DNA of 64,000 nt from Symsagittifera roscoffensis (taxonomy: Eukaryota > Xenacoelomorpha > Acoela > Convolutidae), in NCBI RefSeq assembly GCF_963678635.1, contig NC_087065.1, forward strand, positions 71,557,345 through 71,621,344, written 5' to 3'. Each line of letters opens with the position of its first letter. Position 1 is the first letter of the stretch. A model generated the notes under the pieces. It searched no databases, was not told the origin of the DNA, and saw nothing but the letters and a program-made list of their open reading frames with translations. This document shows, in pieces, positions 53,241 through 61,154 of the stretch. A program made the translations under genes and the position numbers.

Positions 53241-55003
53241 CGGTCAAGGACCAGAGTCACCCCAAACACAAGTTGGCATTAGCGGCAGTGCAGAATCAGC
53301 GGAATAGACAAAACGAGTTTGAATCGAGGAACTTAAGAGCACCAAGCACGGAATTGCCGACGAAGACAGTGAAAGCTGTAACACATGTTAATGGTGCGAT
53401 AGAATCCGCGGCCGGGAACTCTCTAGAGATAAATTATGAGAAAGCAGCGACGGAAGCAATTGCCAAAGTGAAACAGGATCTGGCTGCGAAAGAAATAGAG
53501 CAACGACTAAAGCTGGAGATCGAAAGACAGAATTTTAACGAAGCATTAACCGGATCGAACCAGACACCGGAGGCTGTACCGGGCTCAACAAAGACGGGGA
53601 GTTGTAACACTGTAAAAATGGTGACGGGAAAGCCATTCGGCATATCGAAAATTGGGGCTAGAATAATGTCGATAATCACAGTGGGCGGCCACGAGGTAAC
53701 CAGAAACTTGAGCGAACCGAGCGACCAGACAATAATGCACATTGACGTGTACGCAGATTACTTGAGCTGTATAAGCCCACAAACGACTTCTAGAGCGTTG
53801 AGAGCACTACTCACGAGAGGGGGCAGCAAGTCAGTACGTGTTGATAACAGGTATACTGAAGCTTATGGTCCACACGAGGTGATGCTAAATATAGATGGGA
53901 TCAACATCTACACCAAGACAATGATAACATGTGACGAAGACCTAATTGGGCAAATCTACGTAGGGAAAGAAGAGTTGAAAGTGAGATCGATTGGACACTG
54001 CGCCATGCTTGAAGAAGATGCAATGCACATCGGGACAGAGGCAGGTGTGACAGGGCACGTGCTAGATATAAGTGGCAAAAAGACTCAGTTGCGTGGGTTA
54101 CTTGATACGGGAGCAGTCTTGAGCGTCATACCAATCGAAACTTGGGAAAGGATGGGCTTTGACAAAGGTGACTTAATAGACTCGAGAATACGGCTGTCAG
54201 CTGCAAACAAAGGGGCCCTTCGGGTGCTGGGCAGGACGCCGATAATAGCCCTCAATTTGGGGGAACGTAACCTGTGGATGAGCTTTATCGTGGTAGAAAA
54301 CCTAGATGAATCTGACCAATTCATTTTGGGCAGAGACTTCATCAGGAATTTCGACGTAACGATTGACCTAAATAACGCAATGTTCAGGATACGGAACCCG
54401 GATAGGAGGTACGCAATCAAACCGGTAAATTTAATAATGGCAAATGAAAACAAAGCACCGGTATTCTTGAGTAGGAGGGTGAGGCTAAAAGCTAATGAAG
54501 CAGCAATTGTAAGCTTGAGGATGAAAAATTACAATGAACTAAGTGACAACAAGCAAGTGTGTATAGTTCCGAATCCTAATAGTCAAAGTGCTGCTGTTTT
54601 AGGAAGATCATTCTCGATAACGAAGAGCGGCCTCTGCGTCAGTGTCTTGTTGAATACCCTTGATATACCGATCACGATACAGAGAGGGAGGAAACTGGGA
54701 TATGCTTTACCGGTTAAAACTCGATATGAAACGATTGAGAACTCAAAACAAAATGAAGTTGTTGATTGTCCCAATCACAGGGACAAAATTTGTATCTTGA
54801 GACGATTGCAGAAAATAAAAGATTCTTCAGGTCTTATTAAATCACTTAAGTCAGAAACGGACGATGGGCTGTCGAGCTGTTCGAACTTTCCAGAGCGACC
54901 CACACTAGATGAAATGCAAACTGATAAGCCGGTTCTGCCGGAGATTGAACATTTGAGGGGCAAACTGAAAATGAACAGCTCGAAGCCATCAAGGACGTAC
55001 TAG
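53216..55003 (+). CDS. pol: Element 2 Pol, protease part
   Basis: 595 codons as drawn from the internal ATG; true translation probably enters by frameshift from gag. Residues about 85-110 form a charged helix. Aspartic protease: LRGLLDTGAVLSVIPIETW with catalytic D297, and the flap and closing block 'DQFILGRDFIRNF'. The preceding region (about 140-275) has no family I can name. The frame ends at 55001-55003; the RT frame is reached by a shift near 54950-54990, where frame 1 reads '...QLEAIKDVLERNEEVFS', a typical RT lead-in. Confidence 0.85.
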   Translation: MDFPLFWEAVKDQSHPKHKLALAAVQNQRNRQNEFESRNLRAPSTELPTKTVKAVTHVNGAIESAAGNSLEINYEKAATEAIAKVKQDLAAKEIEQRLKLEIERQNFNEALTGSNQTPEAVPGSTKTGSCNTVKMVTGKPFGISKIGARIMSIITVGGHEVTRNLSEPSDQTIMHIDVYADYLSCISPQTTSRALRALLTRGGSKSVRVDNRYTEAYGPHEVMLNIDGINIYTKTMITCDEDLIGQIYVGKEELKVRSIGHCAMLEEDAMHIGTEAGVTGHVLDISGKKTQLRGLLDTGAVLSVIPIETWERMGFDKGDLIDSRIRLSAANKGALRVLGRTPIIALNLGERNLWMSFIVVENLDESDQFILGRDFIRNFDVTIDLNNAMFRIRNPDRRYAIKPVNLIMANENKAPVFLSRRVRLKANEAAIVSLRMKNYNELSDNKQVCIVPNPNSQSAAVLGRSFSITKSGLCVSVLLNTLDIPITIQRGRKLGYALPVKTRYETIENSKQNEVVDCPNHRDKICILRRLQKIKDSSGLIKSLKSETDDGLSSCSNFPERPTLDEMQTDKPVLPEIEHLRGKLKMNSSKPSRTY

Positions 55004-55119
55004 AGCGGAACGAGGAAGTTTTTTCGAGGCATAAGGCGGATATCGGGTGTTGTAATTTCGTTGAGCTTGAAATAGAACTTGAGGAAAACGCGGTACCACA
55101 CAGGGAGGGGGCGAGGCGC

Positions 55120-57822
55120 ATGACCCCACACAAATCGGAGGCGTGTAGAAAAGAGATCGAGACGTTACTAGAGTATGACATGATAGAACCATCCAAGTCA
55201 CCGTGGGCGTGTGGAGTAGTGATGGCCAAAAAGAAAGGCGACCAGTTGAGGTTTTGTTGTGACTTTCGATACCTGAACTCCGTCACGGTGAAGGATGCCT
55301 ATCCCATACCTAGGATTGATGAGAGCCTCTTGAAGTTAGGTGATGCAAAATTTTTTACGACTCTTGATTTAGGCTCGGCCTTTTGGCAAGTACCACTAAG
55401 GAAGCAGGACAGGGACAAGACAGGGTTTGCCTGCGAATTGGGTCTGTTTCAATGGAAACGGATGCCGTTTGGACTTTGCAATGCCACAGCCACGTTTCAG
55501 CGGTTGATGGCACACGCGCTGATAGGCGTAACGAAGAAGTATGGCAACCTGGTAATGTGCTACGTGGATGACGTGGTAATAGCGACGCCAACACTGGAAG
55601 ACCACATTGAGAGACTTGACGAAGTGTTTGCATGCATGAAGAGGTCGGGGCTAAAGTGTAAACCATCAAAGTGCGAGATACTCAAGGACTCAATAAAATA
55701 CTTGGGCAGGATGGTAGACAAGCACGGCATTAGACCTGACACGGACGCCGTGGAAGCAGTCCTGACCTGGAAATCACCGAAGACAGAGCACCAGTTGATG
55801 AGCTTCCTGGGTTTCGCTAACTATTATAGAGAGTTCATCAAAGGCTATGCAGACAAAGTATACCCGATGCAACAATTAATGAGACACAAGGGCAAGAAGT
55901 TCACGTGGAACAACGCAGCAGAAGAGTCATTCCAGAGAATAAAGAAAGAGCTATGTGAGGCACCAGTACTGGGTATGCCGACTGAGAAAGGGATGTACGT
56001 GCTGGACACGGATGCGTCGGTAGTCGCGATTTCTGGGATTCTCCACCAAGAACAAGAATGGAATGGGAAGACAGTCTTGAGACCAATAGCGTACGGGAGC
56101 AAAGTCCTGAGTGACACGGAAATGAAGTACGGAGCACCAAAAGCAGAGATGTTTGCGGTGGTTACCTTTGTCGAGAAATACAGAGCGTACCTAGGCAGTG
56201 AACCTTTCAAACTGCGAGTAGATAACCGAGCATTAAGCTGGCTGAAAACGTACTCAATGGACCAGAGCTACATTGGGAGATGGATAGTTCGCTTGGACGG
56301 ATACAACATGATAATTGAGCATAGAACACGAGATAAACATCAGAATGCCGACAGCTTGAGTAAGAAGACGGAGTTCTATGAGAGACAAGAGCAAAGAGAG
56401 GCAGACAGGCCTGAAATCAAAGATGGCTTCTCCTTCATGGACAAGGAAACGTACGACAGTCTTCCACTCACGAGATGGCTGGACAAGTCAAGCAAACCGA
56501 TAGAAAATCATCCTGAATTGCCTAAAGAGCCTCCAGAGAATACCATCTTGAAGAGGAGCAAGAGGATTCCGATTGAGATAATACTCAAGTCGAAGATCGT
56601 GAAGGAGACGCTCAAGGCAAAAGGCTATGATCTTAACCAGGTAGAAGCAGGAACTGCACAGATAGATGATGACTTAATGAGGTTGCTCGAGAAACTATCA
56701 GATGATAAGCCCGTGGTCCAAGAGAAGGGTCAAGAGGAACCGGAAGTCACTATACTTCGGAGAAAAGAGACAGTGAACGATACTGACTCATCAAGAGGAA
56801 GCGTCACTGACAGCAAAGATGTCATGCGGTCACTAGTTGACAAAATCCCCGAAGACATTCTGGAGCAGACCAAGGTTAGGAAAAAGAAAGTGACGTTCAA
56901 AGAAGATACTGAACACCTGGGACTAGGTCAAGAGTCCGGGGAGTGTTCCAGGTTCACGGAACAAGGAACCGGAGAAGGAAAATTGTCCGGGGAGCGTGAA
57001 GGATGGGATGAAGACTCGGATGAGAGCTGCGAAAACCAAGACAGTCTGTGCATGATATTGGCGGAAGAGAAGACAAGGCACCACGACAGGGAGTTACAGA
57101 CGGATCCATCTTCAGGAACATACAACATGGACATACAGGAGATGCGAGGTGGTGAGGAACTTGAGAAAATTGCGGTTGCAAGGAAACCATTCAGGGAATT
57201 ATCATGCAACTCAAACATCAGAACGAATCTGGTACCAGAAGATGATATGAAAATCGTGAAAAGGATGATATGCGTGAAGCTGAGCGACGACATCCACAAC
57301 CCTGGTGAGATGAATGGACAGATCATGGCGCTAAAGGAGCATGTCAAGGCGAGATACAGGCTGTCAGACCTAATAAGAGCCCAACAGAATGACAAAATGA
57401 CAAGTAATCTCTCCAAATGGATCCAGTCGGGGGTCAAGGAGAAGGGGGAACTCGAGGAGGACAGCTACAAGATCTTGAGCCAGTTCTACAAAGAAAAGAA
57501 AGACTTACTCTACCACACAGCTGATGGGGTGGTATCATGCAAAAGGAAAGATGAGGAGAAGATATTACACAAACACAACCTCATCATACTACCGCAATTG
57601 TATCAAACGGAGGTGCTTTTCAGATTGCACGACCAGATGGGACACCAGGGGATAGATAAAGTACAACAAAGGATACTTCACAGGTTTGATTGGCCAGGAA
57701 TGAGAAAAGCTTGCGAGAGGTGGGTGAATGCCTGCCTGGCATGTCTCCAGGTAAAAGACCCAAGGAAGATGAAGTTTCCCCTCAAGTCTGTCGAGAGCTC
57801 GGAGTTCAATGAAGTGGTTTAG
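55120..57822 (+). CDS. pol: Element 2 Pol: reverse transcriptase, RNase H, integrase zinc finger
   Basis: 900 codons from an internal ATG; sequence upstream to about 54960 is open in this frame. RT: 'LRFCCDFRYLNSVTVKDAYP', 'FFTTLDLGSAFWQVPL', 'MPFGLCNATATFQRLM', catalytic YVDD at 148-151, 'KPSKCEILKDSIKYLG'. RNase H: 'MYVLDTDASVVAISGIL', 'YGAPKAEMFAVVTF', 'FKLRVDNRALSWL', 'DKHQNADSLSK'. An insertion of about 330 acidic and basic residues (about 440-770) separates RNase H from the integrase H-H-C-C finger 'HDQMGHQGIDK...ACLACLQVK'. It stops at TAG 57820-57822 in 'FNEVV*IDH', just before the integrase core. Confidence 0.92.
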   Translation: MTPHKSEACRKEIETLLEYDMIEPSKSPWACGVVMAKKKGDQLRFCCDFRYLNSVTVKDAYPIPRIDESLLKLGDAKFFTTLDLGSAFWQVPLRKQDRDKTGFACELGLFQWKRMPFGLCNATATFQRLMAHALIGVTKKYGNLVMCYVDDVVIATPTLEDHIERLDEVFACMKRSGLKCKPSKCEILKDSIKYLGRMVDKHGIRPDTDAVEAVLTWKSPKTEHQLMSFLGFANYYREFIKGYADKVYPMQQLMRHKGKKFTWNNAAEESFQRIKKELCEAPVLGMPTEKGMYVLDTDASVVAISGILHQEQEWNGKTVLRPIAYGSKVLSDTEMKYGAPKAEMFAVVTFVEKYRAYLGSEPFKLRVDNRALSWLKTYSMDQSYIGRWIVRLDGYNMIIEHRTRDKHQNADSLSKKTEFYERQEQREADRPEIKDGFSFMDKETYDSLPLTRWLDKSSKPIENHPELPKEPPENTILKRSKRIPIEIILKSKIVKETLKAKGYDLNQVEAGTAQIDDDLMRLLEKLSDDKPVVQEKGQEEPEVTILRRKETVNDTDSSRGSVTDSKDVMRSLVDKIPEDILEQTKVRKKKVTFKEDTEHLGLGQESGECSRFTEQGTGEGKLSGEREGWDEDSDESCENQDSLCMILAEEKTRHHDRELQTDPSSGTYNMDIQEMRGGEELEKIAVARKPFRELSCNSNIRTNLVPEDDMKIVKRMICVKLSDDIHNPGEMNGQIMALKEHVKARYRLSDLIRAQQNDKMTSNLSKWIQSGVKEKGELEEDSYKILSQFYKEKKDLLYHTADGVVSCKRKDEEKILHKHNLIILPQLYQTEVLFRLHDQMGHQGIDKVQQRILHRFDWPGMRKACERWVNACLACLQVKDPRKMKFPLKSVESSEFNEVV

Positions 57823-57843
57823 ATAGACCATCAAAAAATCTGC

Positions 57844-59940
57844 ATGACAGAGTCGGGATATAACCAGATACTGGTTATAATAGATCACTTCACAAAGTTG
57901 GCGGAAGCGGTTCCGTGCCAGACAGCCTCGGCCGAAGAGACATGTGATCATTTGATAACGCATTGGATATCGCGGTATGGTTGTCCAATGACTTTCCAGT
58001 CGGACAACGGCAAAGCTTTCGTGGGGGACTTGACAAAAGAATTGATGAAGAGATCGCACATTGCTCAAGCACACTCGACGACCTATCATCCACAGACCAA
58101 TGGGTTGGTAGAGAGACAGAACAGGACACTGGTCAACATGTTAAGGGTGTACTGCTCAAGATACATGACGGACTGGGACAAATACCTGCCACAGGTAGTA
58201 GGAGCCTACAACAGTACACAGCACTCAACGACGGGCATCAGTCCTTTCATGATGTTGACGGGCAGGGAGAGAGCAATGCCTCTGACATTCTTTTACCCGG
58301 AATACGAAGGGAAAAGGACGTCGCCTCAGGCATACGTGAAAGAAGCGATCAAAAGACAACAGGAGTTGAACGAGCTATGCAGGAGGAACACGGCGCAAGC
58401 GCAAATGAGGCAACGCAGGAAATATGACGAAAAAATATTACGAGCAAAGCCATATGAAGTGGGCCAATACGTGTGGGTCTTCCAAAATTTCATACCGCCC
58501 AAGGGAACAAAGAAACTACTCAAGAAGTGGAGGGGACCATTCATGATAACGGAGGTTCATCAACAAGGACGGTTCTATCGCTTGAGTACTGGGCGAGCGG
58601 CACATTATGAAAATCTGAAGCCTCACGTCCCGTCCCCAGAGGATTGGTGCATACCGAAAGACATGGAGGGTCTTGAGTACCTGGTGGTAGAGCCAGCGTG
58701 TGAAGAGAATGAAAAAGGCACCAGAGAGAAAAATGATGGTAATGAGAACTTGAGTTTGGACAACAACGAAAAGATAGGAGGGGAGTCTGATGCAGGATCA
58801 TTTGTAGAAGAAGACTGGAACGACCCGGAGCAAGATGAGGTGCCGAAGTGGATGGAGCCGGATCGACCGACACCACCGGAAACCAGGACTGGCATTCGTA
58901 AACGCACCGGCATGAGGTACAACAGGTACGGGGATGACTTCTTGATCGATAAGATACAGCCAGACAAATTGGGCGAGAAACTACTGAGCGCAGGCGAACT
59001 GGAAGCCGGAGAGGAATGGCAGGTCATTGACGATGGTGGACACTATCCGAAGGAAGACCACTCGACGCCGGAATTAGAGACGGATCTCGAGCAGAGCGAG
59101 ATAGAGAGGAGGGAGAACACGAACTTGAGGATACTAGAGTGGATGCGCGATGTCAAAGACGAGAGCCGCGAAGGACAAAGCATTCAACAAGTCGACGTAT
59201 CATCGGCAAATTATATGAAGGCAGAGGACCCTCTTTTCGGATGGACGGCAACAGATAGGCCACTGGACATTCCTCCGGACAATTCAGACCCGACAACATC
59301 GACGGGGACGTCGATAAATATTTTTGTCCGGGGAGTGGGGGTAGGACTTACCCACACCGAAAATTTGATGATAAAGAAGCTCAAGGAAGTGAGAGAAACA
59401 AGCAAATTGGAACTGAAAGAAGAAGAGCCAGAGCCTACCATAGGTCGGAATTTCAAAACGAAATTTGAAATACCCAATGAGTACTCGGAAAACATCATGA
59501 TAACGGATAGCGACCTCATCCTGTCAAACAGGACTAGCGCGATCTGCATCACGGCGGACATGAGTTTCAGATCAAGATTGGAAGCTGACTTCAGAAGAGA
59601 GTACCAGAACGTGGAGTTTCTGTTCAGACAGAGACCAGGACTGGGAGGGATGGCAGCGCTTCCACCATCAGTAGCACAAGTCCCGGGCAAATATCTGTGC
59701 TTCCTAGTGACGAGGGTCAATGACAGGAACACAATTGATCCCGAACACGTGATGTTGGCACTAACAAGACTACGAGACTTCATGATTGAAAGAGGAATAA
59801 CGGAGGTCTCAATGCCGGTGTATGACCCAAACAGGGGCAAACTGAGCTCGAGGGAATTGTACGCTATCCTACATGTATTCTTTGCGGAAACTGAGATAAT
59901 GGTGTATCTGCACAAAAAATACTACTTGAGCATCGCCTGA
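57844..59940 (+). CDS. pol: Element 2 Pol: integrase core and macro-like domain
   Basis: 698 codons, in the same frame as the previous part and separated only by the TAG. Integrase core: D14 (VIIDHFTK), D54 (FQSDNGKAF) and E90 (NGLVERQNRT), giving D-x39-D-x35-E, then 'AYNSTQHSTTGISPFMML' and a GPY/F module 'KKWRGPFMITEV' with 'GRAAHYENLKPH'. Residues about 290-530 are acidic and low in complexity. Residues about 545-698 align in order with a macro domain: an 'ICITADMSF' loop, 'YLCFLVTRVND', 'ALTRLRDFMIERGITEVSMP' and a last strand 'TEIMVYLHKKYY'. The lysine of LVTK is Arg (R624), and the GCGLD block is replaced by YDPNRGK. Confidence 0.9.
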   Translation: MTESGYNQILVIIDHFTKLAEAVPCQTASAEETCDHLITHWISRYGCPMTFQSDNGKAFVGDLTKELMKRSHIAQAHSTTYHPQTNGLVERQNRTLVNMLRVYCSRYMTDWDKYLPQVVGAYNSTQHSTTGISPFMMLTGRERAMPLTFFYPEYEGKRTSPQAYVKEAIKRQQELNELCRRNTAQAQMRQRRKYDEKILRAKPYEVGQYVWVFQNFIPPKGTKKLLKKWRGPFMITEVHQQGRFYRLSTGRAAHYENLKPHVPSPEDWCIPKDMEGLEYLVVEPACEENEKGTREKNDGNENLSLDNNEKIGGESDAGSFVEEDWNDPEQDEVPKWMEPDRPTPPETRTGIRKRTGMRYNRYGDDFLIDKIQPDKLGEKLLSAGELEAGEEWQVIDDGGHYPKEDHSTPELETDLEQSEIERRENTNLRILEWMRDVKDESREGQSIQQVDVSSANYMKAEDPLFGWTATDRPLDIPPDNSDPTTSTGTSINIFVRGVGVGLTHTENLMIKKLKEVRETSKLELKEEEPEPTIGRNFKTKFEIPNEYSENIMITDSDLILSNRTSAICITADMSFRSRLEADFRREYQNVEFLFRQRPGLGGMAALPPSVAQVPGKYLCFLVTRVNDRNTIDPEHVMLALTRLRDFMIERGITEVSMPVYDPNRGKLSSRELYAILHVFFAETEIMVYLHKKYYLSIA
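59480..59937 (+). other. Macro-like domain, catalytically altered, at the Pol C terminus of element 2
   Basis: Same position relative to integrase as in element 1 and the same block order as TARG1/OARD1-type macro domains, but with degenerate key sites: HC-x-S-x-D becomes ITADM, LVTK becomes LVTR, GCGLD becomes YDPNRGK. The helix and strand pattern before the last block (LRDFMIERGITEVSMPVY) is well kept. It might bind but not hydrolyse ADP-ribose. Similarity is by eye. Confidence 0.65.
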
Positions 59941-60440
59941 GTTGGGGACACGGGGTCTCGAGTTGGGCGTGAGGGAGGAGTCTTGAGTTAGGTACTGGGG
60001 TGCGGCACAGGTAAAGGGATCTTAAGACGTGATTGGCATGACAATTGAATTTTAAAAAGAATTAACGGTGCTAAAACATAAAATGAATCTGCATGCTTTT
60101 AAGGAAATTCCAATTGAATTGTTTTAAGTAGAATGAAAATGATAAGATTTTAACCATACTGGTGAAAAGGGGGGTCTCTAGGTTAGGAACATGACTTGTT
60201 AAGTTTTAATATGGTTTCTGCTTTCAGATCAAGTTTGAAAAACAAAGTTGAAAATCCAACTATACTCAAGCGAGAAACAGAAAGAGAAATCTTGATTGAA
60301 CTCGCGATAATCGACACCTACAGCAAGTGTTTGCAAGGGAACATTTCTAGAGAATTCTTGAGTTGGGTAATACTTGAGTCGGCAAGGTAATTCTTGAGCT
60401 GGGTTAACACATACCTGTATACATCCCGAAGTCACAAAGA
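59941..60440 (+). other. Spacer between Pol and the accessory frame
   Basis: 500 bases without a convincing gene. It contains repeated 'cttgagttggg' or 'cttgag.tggg' phrases (59950-60000 and 60355-60410), which may be remnants of short tandem repeats or splice or leader signals for a subgenomic mRNA. Nothing else seen. Confidence 0.5.
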
Positions 60441-61106
60441 ATGGCAGACAGATTCTGGAAATCCATGCCCGCGGCCCTGAAGAAGCCTACTCTTGATGAG
60501 CTGTACAGACGCCTGAGGGACCTGGATTATACCCAGATTGACGAGAGAATGGCGGTAATGCTGAATGCCATCCTCCAGTTGGAAGACCAGGGTGAATGCA
60601 GGGAGTCTGCGACGGAGGCTGTCTTGATGATCGGCTACACCACCGAGGGTATATCAAACCAAGAGCAGACCAGATGGTTGTCTTGGAATGTGGATGGAGG
60701 AGTAAGGGGCTTTGACTTGGCAAGGAATCCTGGCCTGAGTAACAATACCGAATATGGCGCAGGGGAATTCCCACTACCAACTAGGCCAACAGCAAGATCT
60801 ACAGGCCAGAGCTCGAGTAAGGTGCTATCGATGACGCGAGCACAACAGACGACCGAGGCGTATCCGGATCTTGGTGTTCTAAAGAAAGAGCTCGAGAAGA
60901 CGCAGAAGGAAAGGAATAAGGCGAACCTCGATCGGGATCAGGCAAAGCTGGATCGGGAGAAGGTTCAGCTGGAAAGGGACCGGGCGGTCAACGAGCGAGA
61001 TCAGACTCTGAGGTTGCTTGAGATGCTAAAGGCTGAACATCAGCGGGAGCTAAGGGTGCGGGAGAATGCCGCGAATTGTGAACAACTGAAGTCGGAGTTG
61101 GAGTGA
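60441..61106 (+). CDS. Element 2 accessory frame, part 1: coiled-coil protein
   Basis: 221 codons. Residues 1-85 form a mixed helical region (MADRFWKSMPAALKKPTLDE...); about 145-220 is a strong coiled coil rich in Lys/Glu/Arg/Asp with repeating 'LDREKVQLERDRAVNERDQT' heptads. It ends at TGA 61104-61106, but the same frame continues open on the other side and still reads as helix (IEQRQREQKG...), so this is probably the N-terminal part of the next frame. No homologue recognised; in position it replaces an env gene. Confidence 0.75.
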   Translation: MADRFWKSMPAALKKPTLDELYRRLRDLDYTQIDERMAVMLNAILQLEDQGECRESATEAVLMIGYTTEGISNQEQTRWLSWNVDGGVRGFDLARNPGLSNNTEYGAGEFPLPTRPTARSTGQSSSKVLSMTRAQQTTEAYPDLGVLKKELEKTQKERNKANLDRDQAKLDREKVQLERDRAVNERDQTLRLLEMLKAEHQRELRVRENAANCEQLKSELE

Positions 61107-61154
61107 ATAGAACAACGACAACGCGAACAGAAGGGAGCCAGGCCGAAGGAGCGA

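Noticed and set aside
59211-59915. 234-codon minus-strand frame opposite the macro-like region
   Set aside because: Antisense shadow of the Pol C terminus.
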